From Gammaproteobacteria bacterium UBA3532 (lineage in GTDB: Bacteria > Pseudomonadota > Gammaproteobacteria > Enterobacterales > UBA3532), in assembly GCA_002376965.1 (NCBI GenBank), contig DFOV01000410.1:1-25782 (forward strand): a stretch of 25,782 bases of DNA. Direction: 5' to 3'. The position numbers were made by a program, and so were the translations under genes. This document shows positions 8,501-17,327 of the stretch, in pieces; position 1 is the first letter of the stretch, and every line of letters begins with the position of its first letter. The notes below the pieces were generated by a model. That model was not told where the DNA came from. It was given only the letters and a program-made list of their open reading frames with translations, and did not search any database.

Positions 8501-10448
8501 CATGAGCATCTCTGATGCTGCTTGTGCGGGGGAGGATCTCGATCCAGATCGCGATGGTGTCATGGTCTTAATCAATTCTGATGATGAGCAGGTTCAGTTT
8601 ACGGCTCCGTTTCCGGCGAACTTTGTACTTCATCCAATATTAGCGACTAGCGTTGATCCGTTAACGGCTCAAGCTTCATACTCTGGCGGTATATTTACTA
8701 TTCCTAAGATGACTGCCGCAGTGTTTTATACGGTACAGGGAGATGGTGGGTTTAATTGCGGTACGCTAAATCAACGTGGTTTCAGCGTGTTCTTCAAGAA
8801 GCCGTCCGACTGGGACTGGGGTATTCGCGCTGCGTATACCAGTAATCAGGCTGGTGAAGTGCCTTTGCCTGGACGCCCGATGCAGCCAGTTGGTCAAGGT
8901 TGGTACGTTTATACTATGCCAGCGAATAGCCAGGGGGCTGATTTTTGGTTTACCGATGGTGAAAATACAACAGATCTTCTACCACGACTGGGATCAGGGT
9001 GTTATACCCTTAACGGTGGTTGGACTGATCTCGCTCAGTGCGATTTGCCACCGCTCACCATTTATGTGAAGCCCTATAGTGATTGGGTTGAACCGATCAG
9101 CATTTTTAGCTGGGAACCCGCGTTAAACGGCCAGTTCCCTGGCGAAGCGTTGACGCCTGTTGGTGATGGCTGGTATCGCATTCAGTATGCTGCAAATGTT
9201 TATGATGCCCCGTTTTTATTTAACGACGGTAATAGTAATCGCAGCGTAGATCTGTACCGCGGTGGTTTGGGCTGTTTCGCTAAAAGTCAGTGGTTGCCAG
9301 TGTGTCAGTTAGACTTCGTCGACTCAGATAACGACGGCATGAATGATGACTTTGAGTTGAGCAAAGCGCTTGATCCGTACTCAGCGACTGATGCTTCTGA
9401 AGATGCGGATAATGACGGGTTAACTAACCTCGATGAAATGAACGCAGGTACTGATTTGTATGATAATGATACCGATGGTGATGGCCTGGTTGATGGCTCT
9501 GACCCCCATCCTCTCGTACCAGATAACAACCCAGGCGAGCCAACTCGTTACGACCAAAATGGTGATGGTAAGGCCGATGTAATATGGCGCAGCGATACCT
9601 CTGGTCAGAATTGGCTTTATGGCATGAACGGCCATGTGATTGAACAAAGCAAGCCAATCAATACCGTGAACGATCCTTGGCGCATGATTGGTCGTGGTGA
9701 CTTTGATGGTGACGGTAAAGGGGACATGCTGTGGCGTAATGATGACACAGGGGCTAACTTTATGTATCTGATGGATGGCGCATCGATAACCTCAGGCAAA
9801 GTCGTTAATGTAGTGCCTATTGATAGTGGATGGGATATCGAGTCGATTGGTGACTACAATGGAGATGGCCGTTCGGATATGTTGTGGCGCAATGCGGATA
9901 CCGGCGCGATTTGGCAGTATCAAATGAATGGTACCGCTATCATTTTAAGTCGGCAGGTAACCACCATTGGCGATAGCCAGTGGTCGATTATCAGTAGTCG
10001 AGATTTCAACAATGATGGCAACGACGATGTCTTATTGCGCCACCAAACAACTGGCGTTGTTTGGCTCTATCTAATGGAAGGAAACAACATCGTGACCAGT
10101 AAGAAGCTTATGGAGGCTGACATTTCATGGCAACTGGTGATAGCTGGGGATTTCGATGGAGACGGTGATAGCGATATATTGTGGCGCAATACCAGCGACG
10201 GAAGAAACTATGTATATCTCTTGAATCAAGGCGTTGTTGACTGGAATAATCGTGGTTTAATTAGCCAGTTCAGTGATCAAAACTGGCAGGCTGTCATGGC
10301 CGGTGATTTTGATGGCGATGGCGATGATGATATCTGGTGGCGCCACTTTGGTGATGGACGCAATTATATCTATCTTATGGACGGATTAAACTATAGTGGT
10401 AAGCCGGTCAATACCGTGGCTGATCTTACTTGGCGTCCTGTTAAATAA
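5556..10448 (+). CDS. Secreted multidomain pullulanase-type GH13 enzyme with starch-binding modules and C-terminal repeats
   Basis: This is a predicted extracellular debranching enzyme that hydrolyses alpha-1,6 bonds in pullulan, glycogen or amylopectin. The 1630 residues begin with a signal peptide (cleavage near VNA, residue 28). A CBM41-like module follows (about 33-140, EVIVYYKRADGNYTDWGLH), then a CBM48-like domain (about 266-370). The GH13 barrel holds YEGHVRDF (397-404), the pullulanase signature NWGYDP (538-543), DVVYNH (583-588), FRFDLMGH with nucleophile Asp657, YGEGW with acid/base Glu694, and HDNES with Asp826. After a beta-rich C-terminal domain come two related starch-binding-like modules (from about 1075 and 1167), a thrombospondin type 3-like calcium stretch (about 1256-1320), and six FG-GAP/VCBS-like repeats (1333-1630). 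The start has AAAGAGG upstream. All catalytic residues are present, so the enzyme should be active. The exact CAZy families of the later modules are inferred. Confidence 0.94.
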   Translation: MRKNGTMVSAVFYAALAFSLSLFHSVNAATPNANEVIVYYKRADGNYTDWGLHIWDPGRNAGWTDWASPLPWEALEADGAVFRITLPPNANYDPNAPTDYTGLPASLGFIAHIGNLKDGGDNFIDPTESNIWYYQQGVLQTTPFGDGALLAGAGAHWLDHQTLAWNPGVTYDGVALYSSAGANLVIEANDVTNATHFGTTATTLSSALQSKFPHLQNLAAFTIDITAQEARDALKGQVIAVAWLNGQTVAATRVQIPGVVDDLMAYDGELGVNYANGQVSATVWAPTATQVNLKRYDAAKNLLETVTPTAHDPNTGVYTFTGSSDWDRSFYRYDVTVFHPLDDAIHNWEVTDPYSISLSTNSKYSQFVDLANDSSLKPAGWDAMIKALPLHSDITLYEGHVRDFSLFDQTVASADRGKFKAFSYVDAQGNPTSDGMTHLKALSDAGLTHFHLLPVFDISTINEDPSEVIQLEDNFETICTRIPNPTTAMAADCASFTGQKIKDVFAGWASTSQATEKIQEVYTSVSASEGMKNRDGFNWGYDPYHYGAPEGSYAKDPEGAARILEFREMVAGLHAIGLNVVMDVVYNHTSASGFWDNSVLDKIVPGYYHRLNPTTGRVENSTCCDNTAVEHFMMEKLMVDTLVIWAKYYKIDSFRFDLMGHHPKSSVVNSLLALQQLTPEQDGVQGSRIYLYGEGWNFGEIAYDSQFTQATQFNMAGTRVGTFNDRIRSAVRGGNFTDKGFQQGVASGQAMYSNGKLEGNNDRGKLLDFKDTVRIGMAGNLQNYEFISHGGLLTKGKDYGFGCPDCDGVGYTFDPQENVSYIDKHDNESLWDNTQAKLPWAFDTDTRARIQLLSQAYVNYGQGVPFHQMGTDLLRSKSMDRNTYDSGDWFNAVFFDRSSNNWGVGKPLEGDNGNFWTDLDWILTNPNIVVTSAVLDKTASMFQEQLKVRYSSQLFRLETDEQIDTRVKFHNTGPSQIDGLIAMSISDAACAGEDLDPDRDGVMVLINSDDEQVQFTAPFPANFVLHPILATSVDPLTAQASYSGGIFTIPKMTAAVFYTVQGDGGFNCGTLNQRGFSVFFKKPSDWDWGIRAAYTSNQAGEVPLPGRPMQPVGQGWYVYTMPANSQGADFWFTDGENTTDLLPRLGSGCYTLNGGWTDLAQCDLPPLTIYVKPYSDWVEPISIFSWEPALNGQFPGEALTPVGDGWYRIQYAANVYDAPFLFNDGNSNRSVDLYRGGLGCFAKSQWLPVCQLDFVDSDNDGMNDDFELSKALDPYSATDASEDADNDGLTNLDEMNAGTDLYDNDTDGDGLVDGSDPHPLVPDNNPGEPTRYDQNGDGKADVIWRSDTSGQNWLYGMNGHVIEQSKPINTVNDPWRMIGRGDFDGDGKGDMLWRNDDTGANFMYLMDGASITSGKVVNVVPIDSGWDIESIGDYNGDGRSDMLWRNADTGAIWQYQMNGTAIILSRQVTTIGDSQWSIISSRDFNNDGNDDVLLRHQTTGVVWLYLMEGNNIVTSKKLMEADISWQLVIAGDFDGDGDSDILWRNTSDGRNYVYLLNQGVVDWNNRGLISQFSDQNWQAVMAGDFDGDGDDDIWWRHFGDGRNYIYLMDGLNYSGKPVNTVADLTWRPVK
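9321..9515 (+). repeat. Thrombospondin type 3-like calcium-binding stretch in the pullulanase
   Basis: About 65 residues contain spaced Asp-rich loops (DSDNDGMNDD, DADNDGLTNLDE, DNDTDGDGLVDGSDP). They link the starch-binding modules to the C-terminal repeat block. Such stretches are known as calcium-stiffened spacers in secreted proteins. Confidence 0.75.
9552..10445 (+). repeat. Six-copy FG-GAP/VCBS-like repeat block of the pullulanase
   Basis: The loop aspartates fall at residues 1333, 1382, 1433, 1483, 1532 and 1584, a period of 49-52. The consensus (DxDGDGxxDxxWRN, TG, N-W/Y-x-Y-L-M-x-G) is the same as in the neighbouring metalloprotease, with the same copy number. Unit 4 has a changed loop (DFNNDGNDD) and L-R-H in place of W-R-N. 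Confidence 0.85.
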
Positions 10449-10471
10449 AGCCCTTGTCTTTATCAACAATT

Positions 10472-10502
10472 GCATGCTCTCTTCGTTAAGAAGGGGGCAT
10501 GC
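10472..10502. terminator. Hairpin between convergent genes
   Basis: A 13-pair stem (GCATGCTCTCTTC with GAAGGGGGCATGC, two G-T pairs) closes a five-base loop between the pullulanase stop and the stop of the leftward methyltransferase-like gene, touching the latter's last codon. Neither side has a good T tract, so termination efficiency is uncertain. The placement suggests a shared terminator. Confidence 0.5.
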
Positions 10503-11857
10503 TATCTTGTTCTGCAAAAAATCTTTGGATCTATTAGCGCGCTGCGTATCTTGGCTATAAGCCCATATTGATCAATATAAGCGCAATATTGGCGGTAAAC
10601 GGGATCAGCTGATAAATGGTTTTCTTCAGTTTTGGCTCGATAAAAGTAAATTAGATTGACCCCGCAAAGTAATAAGCTGTGTTTAATTGCCGTGGATACA
10701 TCACTGTGGGCTAAAAAAGGCATAGATATAAACCACCAGCTAAGATTTTTAGCCAGGTAAGCAGGGTGCTTGAACCAGCGAAAGGGGCCACCGGTAATAA
10801 TGCCTCGATGGGTCAGATTAGAAAAACGTAATCCAAAAGCAATAGCACTTGAAACATAAACGAGTAATAGCGCAATAATAATCGCCGCCCAAAGATAGAT
10901 TAGGGGGCTTTCTTCAAGCCAGTATGCCCAGTCGTATCCATCATGGTAATTTAAATATTGCTGACCAAATAACCCCCAAAATGGTTGATAGCAGACGAGA
11001 GTAATTAGCCAACCAAACAGAGTTGAGTCGGTAGAGCGAATATCTGTATCCAGGTACTTTAACGTCAAACTGTAACCAACAACAATAATCACCACATCTA
11101 TGAAGTAGATTAGGTTTGAGAAGTAGTGAACAAATTTGGGGATAGATGAAATGATGTCTGTTGTTGGCGTATGCAATAGAATATCAACGTTTTGGGTCAT
11201 ATAGACAAACATAAGGGGCAGAAAGAATGCTTTAACCAGCCAGCCCAACATATATTGCTTTAATATTGCAACGTCTATCTTGCTCCAATGGCCAGAAAAG
11301 AAAAGCCCAGCATGCCAGAGGGCATCATAGGGAGCTTTTAGTGAGCGGTCGATCAATCCTATATACAATACTGATAGTGAGGTGATAAAAGGCGCTAAGA
11401 AGGATAGTTGTTTGAAATAGATGTTGTAAAAATCGTTTTCATATTCTGGAAACAGGGCGTAACAAGCGAGAATACTTAGCAGTGTCATCCAAAGCCCGTA
11501 AACTTTGTAAAGAATGCGCTTCGTGTGAATGGGGCGATTCCGCTTAGTTAAGTGCTTACTTAAAGCTCTATCTATCTGTCTTTTCGGTATAAACCGTGCT
11601 TTCATTCTAAACAGTACTGTCATTCTAAACAGTGAGTTGCCACGGAATATTGACTTGCGCCTGTTAGCGCGAGTAGTGAAGGGGTCTAGCGCTGCAACGC
11701 AAAAAAAGAAGGTTAATGGAAGGAGAGTGTAGAATAGGGGCTGGCTTATAGACAGGTATCCCCATCGAGCCATTACAACCACACATAGTACGCTGAATAC
11801 TCCCACCAGGTTAATACCCATATGGGTTGCTGATATGGGACGTGAAATTTGTTGCAA
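10502..11857 (-). CDS. Multi-span membrane protein with C-terminal isoprenylcysteine/phospholipid methyltransferase-like domain
   Basis: This is a 451-residue inner-membrane protein with about ten hydrophobic segments. The last third matches the ICMT/PEMT-type membrane methyltransferase pattern: RGIITGGPFRWFKHPAYL (His364, Pro365), then two helices, then RAKTEENHL with the Glu411-Glu412 pair, and a conserved-looking YRQY. In characterised relatives these parts bind S-adenosylmethionine. The first 300 residues, including a basic cytoplasmic stretch (about 60-110), match nothing I recognise. The start is a TTG at 11857, backed by GAGG five bases upstream; the next ATG (11821) has no ribosome binding site. 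The substrate is unknown: bacteria lack CaaX prenyl proteins, so a lipid or small molecule is more likely. It is divergent from the mla operon, which may hint at an envelope role. Confidence 0.82.
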   Translation of the reverse strand: MQQISRPISATHMGINLVGVFSVLCVVVMARWGYLSISQPLFYTLLPLTFFFCVAALDPFTTRANRRKSIFRGNSLFRMTVLFRMKARFIPKRQIDRALSKHLTKRNRPIHTKRILYKVYGLWMTLLSILACYALFPEYENDFYNIYFKQLSFLAPFITSLSVLYIGLIDRSLKAPYDALWHAGLFFSGHWSKIDVAILKQYMLGWLVKAFFLPLMFVYMTQNVDILLHTPTTDIISSIPKFVHYFSNLIYFIDVVIIVVGYSLTLKYLDTDIRSTDSTLFGWLITLVCYQPFWGLFGQQYLNYHDGYDWAYWLEESPLIYLWAAIIIALLLVYVSSAIAFGLRFSNLTHRGIITGGPFRWFKHPAYLAKNLSWWFISMPFLAHSDVSTAIKHSLLLCGVNLIYFYRAKTEENHLSADPVYRQYCAYIDQYGLIAKIRSALIDPKIFCRTR

Positions 11858-11976
11858 TGCAGCCTCGTTGTGGTGTTATTTCTAGGGCAAAAGTTACCAA
11901 ATAATCATCGCGTTAGCAGACATCTTCCGTTAAAATCATCAGCTTCCTCTGTGTAAAAGGGCTCGAACTTTACGTA

Positions 11977-12780
11977 ATGTCTGATGACAACTTAATAAAA
12001 ATAAGGGACTTATCTTTTTCGCGTGGCTCGCGAATCATATTTAACAATATTAGTCTGGATATCCCTAAAGGAAAAGTGGTCGCAATTATGGGGCCTAGCG
12101 GGACAGGTAAGACGACATTGTTAAAACTGATCGGTGGGCAGCTGACACCGTCGTCAGGCTATGTCGAATTTGAGGGTGAGAATGTTCATCAGCTAGGTCG
12201 AAAAGATCTATATCGAATCCGTAAGAAAATGGGCATGCTGTTTCAAAGTGGTGCGTTGTTTACGGACATGAATGTTTATGACAACGTTGCTTTTCCCATT
12301 CGCGAAAATACATCCTTGCCAGAGGCAATTATTAGACCCCTTGTCTTGATGAAGTTACAAGCGGTGGGCTTGCGTGGTGCAAGAAATTTGATGCCTTCTG
12401 AGCTATCAGGGGGAATGGCGCGACGGGTAGCCATGGCACGTGCTGTTTCACTTGATCCTGACTTGATGATGTATGATGAACCGTTCACCGGGCAGGATCC
12501 TATTTCAATGGGGGTTTTGGTTCAGCTGATTCGCTTATTGAATGATGCATTAAATTTAACGTCAGTTGTGGTTTCACATGATGTTCCTGAGGTTATGAGT
12601 ATTGCTGACTATGCCTATATTATTTCAGGTGGAAAAGTTTTGGCTCATGGTGATATTGAGCAAATCCGGGAGAGTAACGATCAGCGCGTGAAACAGTTTA
12701 TGGAAGGGCTTCCCGATGGCCCCGTACCGTTTCACTATCCAGCTGATGACTACAAAGACGATCTTTTAGCCAAAGGATAA
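11977..12780 (+). CDS. mlaF: Phospholipid ABC transporter ATPase MlaF
   Basis: MlaF is the cytoplasmic ATPase of the MlaFEDB complex, which moves phospholipids between the inner membrane and periplasmic MlaC to keep the outer leaflet of the outer membrane free of phospholipid. The 267 residues (E. coli 269) show Walker [10 protein letters not shown] (39-47, Lys45), signature LSGGM (143-147), Walker B with Asp167-Glu168 in [11 protein letters not shown], and a switch His in VVSHD. It is the first gene of a tight operon: mlaE begins 7-10 bases after the stop. No strong Shine-Dalgarno sequence precedes the ATG, and no clear promoter was found in the 119-bp divergent region upstream. Confidence 0.96.
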   Translation: MSDDNLIKIRDLSFSRGSRIIFNNISLDIPKGKVVAIMGPSGTGKTTLLKLIGGQLTPSSGYVEFEGENVHQLGRKDLYRIRKKMGMLFQSGALFTDMNVYDNVAFPIRENTSLPEAIIRPLVLMKLQAVGLRGARNLMPSELSGGMARRVAMARAVSLDPDLMMYDEPFTGQDPISMGVLVQLIRLLNDALNLTSVVVSHDVPEVMSIADYAYIISGGKVLAHGDIEQIRESNDQRVKQFMEGLPDGPVPFHYPADDYKDDLLAKG

Positions 12781-12787
12781 TGATTCA

Positions 12788-13576
12788 TTGATGAATTACA
12801 TTCAAAATAAGCTGCGTAGCGTCGGAGCTCAAACACTCGATGGGCTTGCATCTGTTGGTCGAGCGACAGAAGTAGTCATTAAGGCATCGTTTATCTTGCC
12901 ACGCATTGGTGGCTTTTCATTACTGGTTAAGCAGTTGTTCAGTATTGGCGTCTTATCCTTATTAATCATTAGTGTTGCTGGCTTTTTTATTGGCATGGTT
13001 TTAGGGCTGCAAGGCTATACAACGCTGGTGAAGTTTGGAGCGGAGAACAGCTTAGGGCCATTAGTTGCGCTAAGCTTGGTACGTGAGCTGGGGCCAGTAG
13101 TCTCTGCTCTTCTTTTTGCAGGGAGAGCTGGATCAGCATTAACAGCAGAAATTGGCTTGATGAAGGCTACAGAACAATTATCCAGTATGGAAATGATGGC
13201 CGTTGATCCGTTACGCCGTGTCGTTGCGCCACGAATGTGGGCTGGCATAATCAGCATGCCTTTGCTAGCGGCCATATTTAGTGCAGTTGGAATTCTCGGT
13301 GGTCACTTGGTTGGCGTTGATTGGCTAGGCGTCGATGCAGGTAGTTATTGGGCCGTTATGCAGGATAAGGTAGATTTTCAGGCAGACATAATGAATGGTG
13401 TGTGGAAAAGCGTCGTATTTGGAATGGTGATTAGCTGGATTGCAGTCTTTCGTGGTTACGACTGTATCCCGAACTCAGAGGGCATTAGTGCGGCAACGAC
13501 CAAAACCGTTGTTCACAGCTCATTGGCTGTTTTAGGTCTGGACTTTGTATTGACCGCGATTATGTTTGGGGAGTAA
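12788..13576 (+). CDS. mlaE: Phospholipid ABC transporter permease MlaE
   Basis: MlaE is the inner-membrane permease of the Mla complex, dimeric in known structures. The 262 residues carry several membrane spans and the strongly conserved family segments [39 protein letters not shown] and [11 protein letters not shown]. The C-terminus, [16 protein letters not shown], is nearly identical to the E. coli protein. The start is either TTG at 12788 or ATG at 12791; AGGA at 12774-12777 is 10 or 13 bases away, so the choice is open by one residue. The stop codon is directly followed by the mlaD start. Confidence 0.96.
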   Translation: MMNYIQNKLRSVGAQTLDGLASVGRATEVVIKASFILPRIGGFSLLVKQLFSIGVLSLLIISVAGFFIGMVLGLQGYTTLVKFGAENSLGPLVALSLVRELGPVVSALLFAGRAGSALTAEIGLMKATEQLSSMEMMAVDPLRRVVAPRMWAGIISMPLLAAIFSAVGILGGHLVGVDWLGVDAGSYWAVMQDKVDFQADIMNGVWKSVVFGMVISWIAVFRGYDCIPNSEGISAATTKTVVHSSLAVLGLDFVLTAIMFGE

Positions 13577-14041
13577 GTGTCGGTGCGAACAAGAAATATA
13601 GAAATTTTGGTTGGGGTATTTGTAACTTTATCTATTGCAGCATTTATTATGCTAGCGATGAAGGTCAGTGGTGTTAATCAGTTTAAAAGGGCTGAGGGAT
13701 ATAGCGTTAGCGCTAGGTTTGATAATATCGGTGGCCTGAAAGTTCGTTCACCTGTAAAGCTTGGTGGCGTTGTTATTGGGCGAGTTACAGACATTTCTCT
13801 TGATAAAGAACTGTTCATGCCAATTGTATCTATGACTATAGACAAGCGATTTGAAATTATACCCACAGAGAGTTCTGCCAGTATTATGACTGCTGGTTTG
13901 CTGGGAGAGCAATACGTTGCTATCAGTCCCGGTGGTAATGAAGAATTATTGGTAAATGGTGACACTATTGCGGATACCCAATCGGCATTCGTTTTGGAAG
14001 AACTCATTTCACACTTCATCTTTAGCCAGGGAGAAAAGTAA
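13577..14041 (+). CDS. mlaD: Outer membrane lipid asymmetry MCE protein MlaD
   Basis: MlaD is anchored in the inner membrane and forms a hexameric periplasmic ring through which lipids pass between MlaE and MlaC. The 154 residues contain one N-terminal membrane span (about 7-28) and an MCE domain (about 40-118, including FDNIGGLKVRSPVKLGGVVIG). It is shorter than E. coli MlaD (183) because the C-terminal tail is reduced. The start is a GTG that directly follows the mlaE stop (TAAGTG), with GGGGAG just upstream, so translation is probably coupled. Confidence 0.95.
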   Translation: MSVRTRNIEILVGVFVTLSIAAFIMLAMKVSGVNQFKRAEGYSVSARFDNIGGLKVRSPVKLGGVVIGRVTDISLDKELFMPIVSMTIDKRFEIIPTESSASIMTAGLLGEQYVAISPGGNEELLVNGDTIADTQSAFVLEELISHFIFSQGEK

Positions 14042-14042
14042 G

Positions 14043-14732
14043 ATGAAAACCCTATTGCATGTATTTACCGTTTTTATAATGCTGGTAACAGCTCAAGCAT
14101 CTCTATCCTCTGAGCAACACCCTTTACCAGACGCGATAGTTAAAGACCAAGTGGGTGGTTTGCTCGATCTGGTTGCTGAAAACAAACAGAAAATAGGCCA
14201 GGATAAGGCGATTCTTTTCGGTATTGTAGAAGATAAACTACTACCTCATGTTGACATCGTAACCATGGCCAGAAAAACGATGGGCAAATATTGGCGTCGT
14301 GCCACCAAAGAGCAAAAAATTGCCTTTGCTAAGGCTTATCGAAATACTTTGTTAAGGTATACATCAGAAGCTTTTGATAAATATGATAATCAAGAGGTTA
14401 AGTTTATCCCGGTCGATGATGCTGAATACAAGCTTGCTAATGTCCTGGTTCGAACCGAAATTACTGAGGCTGCTACCGGAAGACCCCCCATCGAGGTTAG
14501 CTTTAAATTCGAGCAAAATAAGAAAGAAGAGTGGCGGGTTGTAGATATCTATATTGAAGGCGTCAGTATGGTTCTGAGTAAACAGCGTGAATATGGCCAA
14601 ATGATTTCACGGCTTGGAATTGATGCTTTGATCGCTGATCTTGAAGAGAAAAATGAACAGGCGCTAGCGCCGTTAAAAACGGAAGCTACTTCAGAAAACG
14701 AAAAAAATGGTGCAGATAAAAATGCAGCCTAG
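14043..14732 (+). CDS. mlaC: Periplasmic phospholipid-binding protein MlaC
   Basis: MlaC shuttles phospholipids through the periplasm between MlaA at the outer membrane and MlaD. From the ATG at 14043 the product has 229 residues: a signal peptide (MKTLLHVFTVFIMLVTAQA) and then the MlaC/Tgt2 fold, with family segments TMARKTMGKYWRRATKEQ and VDIYIEGVSMVLSKQREYG. The frame is open further upstream, but a start at 13956 would bury the signal peptide inside a mlaD-overlapping extension. The ATG is one base past the mlaD stop. The tail (after about 200) is charged and low in complexity, and its last codons overlap the start of mlaB. mlaA is not in this window. Confidence 0.95.
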   Translation: MKTLLHVFTVFIMLVTAQASLSSEQHPLPDAIVKDQVGGLLDLVAENKQKIGQDKAILFGIVEDKLLPHVDIVTMARKTMGKYWRRATKEQKIAFAKAYRNTLLRYTSEAFDKYDNQEVKFIPVDDAEYKLANVLVRTEITEAATGRPPIEVSFKFEQNKKEEWRVVDIYIEGVSMVLSKQREYGQMISRLGIDALIADLEEKNEQALAPLKTEATSENEKNGADKNAA

Positions 14733-15006
14733 CTTGTCTCTGCCGACGGCCTTGAATACAGAAACTGTAACAGCTATTTGGCGCGAGCTTAGAAATAAAC
14801 TAAAAACAAGCAAAGAATTGACGCTAGACTTGCAAGGCGTTACGGATGCGGATAGCGCAGGTGTCGCATTGCTGGTTGCTGCTATTTCCGATGCAAAAGC
14901 GAATAGCAAAACACTACAGATACAAAACATACCCAAACTAATTCTTGATATTGCGAGAATAGGTGGAGTTGACGATATGATTTGCAGCTGTGAGAATAGC
15001 GATTGA
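14707..15006 (+). CDS. mlaB: STAS-domain protein MlaB
   Basis: MlaB is the small cytoplasmic STAS protein that binds MlaF and is needed for assembly and activity of the transporter. The 99 residues show a STAS-like core, LTLDLQGVTDADSAGVALLV, equivalent to the DLSRVSRVDTGGLALLL region of E. coli MlaB (97 residues). The start at 14707 overlaps mlaC by 26 bases. A second ATG at 14722 would give 94 residues, and neither has a clear ribosome binding site, which suggests coupling to mlaC translation. Sequence similarity is weak outside the core, but position as fifth gene of the operon supports the call. Confidence 0.88.
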   Translation: MVQIKMQPSLSLPTALNTETVTAIWRELRNKLKTSKELTLDLQGVTDADSAGVALLVAAISDAKANSKTLQIQNIPKLILDIARIGGVDDMICSCENSD

Positions 15007-15036
15007 ATAGTTAACACTGACAGTAATAGGTAAAAT

Positions 15037-15264
15037 ATGACAGTTGATGAAGTAGTAAAACTGATTAAAGCGGGCATTGAAGGGTGTGAAGTGGAAGTGG
15101 TTGGTGATGGAAGCCACTTTGATGCTACCGTTGTCAGTGAAGCTTTCCAAGGCCTAAATGCCGTTAAGAAACAGCAACTGGTTTATAGCTGTGTGATGGC
15201 TCAAATAAAAGATGGCAGCCTGCACGCTTTGAATATTCGTGCATTAACCCCTGATGAAGTTTAA
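15037..15264 (+). CDS. ibaG: BolA-family protein IbaG
   Basis: This 75-residue BolA-like protein contains the family segment GDGSHFDATVVSEAFQGLN with an invariant-type His27, followed by VKKQQLVY and ALNIRALTPDE. E. coli IbaG (YrbA) has the same segments and the same place between mlaB and murA. BolA proteins bind [2Fe-2S] clusters together with monothiol glutaredoxins, and IbaG has been linked to acid stress. AGG precedes the ATG at about nine bases. The gene is part of the mla transcript by spacing (30 bases after mlaB). Confidence 0.93.
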   Translation: MTVDEVVKLIKAGIEGCEVEVVGDGSHFDATVVSEAFQGLNAVKKQQLVYSCVMAQIKDGSLHALNIRALTPDEV

Positions 15265-16593
<1,329 letters not shown>

Positions 16594-16634
16594 TTGTTCA
16601 CAGCTGAAAATTTATCGACAACAAAGAATCTTTC

Positions 16635-17273
16635 ATGAATATACGTATTGCACTATCAAAAGGCAGAATTCTTGAAGAAACACTGCCACTGTTGAAAGCC
16701 GCTGGCATCGAGTTATTGGATGATCCCGATAAAAGCCGTAAACTGATTTTGGAAACGAGCCAAAAAAATGTCGATATCGTTATTCTGCGAGCGACAGACG
16801 TACCAACGTATGTTGACTATGGCGCGGCCGATTTTGGTGTGGCCGGGAAAGATGTTCTTTTGGAATATGGTTCAAGTCGATTATATGAGCCACTGGATTT
16901 AGAAATATCCAAGTGTAAATTGATGGTTGCTGGCTTCCCTGATGCTGGAGAGACAACTCCAGGCATGCGAATACGTGTTGCAACCAAGTTCGTTAACATA
17001 GCAAAAGCTTATTTTGCCCAAAAGGGTGTGCAAGCTGAGGTTGTAAAGCTCTACGGTTCAATGGAACTTGCTCCGATTGTGGAGCTAGCTGATCGCATTG
17101 TTGATATAGTCGATACAGGAAATACCCTCAGAGCTAACGGTTTAGTTCCTTTGGAGCATATTGCAGATATTAGCTCACGACTCGTTGTGAATCAGGCTTC
17201 GATGAAAACCAAATTTGCCTATTTGCAACCAGTCATTGAGCAGATTCGCCAAGCAGTTAAAGACGCAAACTAG
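16635..17273 (+). CDS. hisG: ATP phosphoribosyltransferase catalytic subunit HisG, short form
   Basis: HisG condenses ATP and PRPP to phosphoribosyl-ATP, the first step of histidine synthesis. At 212 residues it is the short form, which lacks the C-terminal histidine-sensing domain of the 299-residue E. coli enzyme. Short-form HisG is known to work only in complex with HisZ, a HisRS-like regulatory subunit. The PRPP-binding region [12 protein letters not shown] lies at about 158-169, and the N-terminus [16 protein letters not shown] is typical. hisZ is not in the window and is expected elsewhere, as in Pseudomonas. The gene starts 41 bases after murA. Confidence 0.97.
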   Translation: MNIRIALSKGRILEETLPLLKAAGIELLDDPDKSRKLILETSQKNVDIVILRATDVPTYVDYGAADFGVAGKDVLLEYGSSRLYEPLDLEISKCKLMVAGFPDAGETTPGMRIRVATKFVNIAKAYFAQKGVQAEVVKLYGSMELAPIVELADRIVDIVDTGNTLRANGLVPLEHIADISSRLVVNQASMKTKFAYLQPVIEQIRQAVKDAN

Positions 17274-17327
17274 AAAGCGTCTAAATATCCTGCTTGGCTA
17301 TTCCCGTTACTTTTAAAGAGAAATTAC

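Noticed and set aside
13678..14019. 113-codon open frame on the minus strand inside mlaD
   Set aside because: It lies wholly within a well-supported gene, and its translation has no family look or ribosome site.
13956..14042. An upstream extension of the mlaC frame overlapping mlaD
   Set aside because: It would place 29 residues ahead of a clear signal peptide. The ATG at 14043, right after the mlaD stop, fits the family.
14691..15077. 128-codon minus-strand frame across mlaC, mlaB and ibaG
   Set aside because: It crosses three recognised genes and is hydrophobic only because of their codon composition on the opposite strand.
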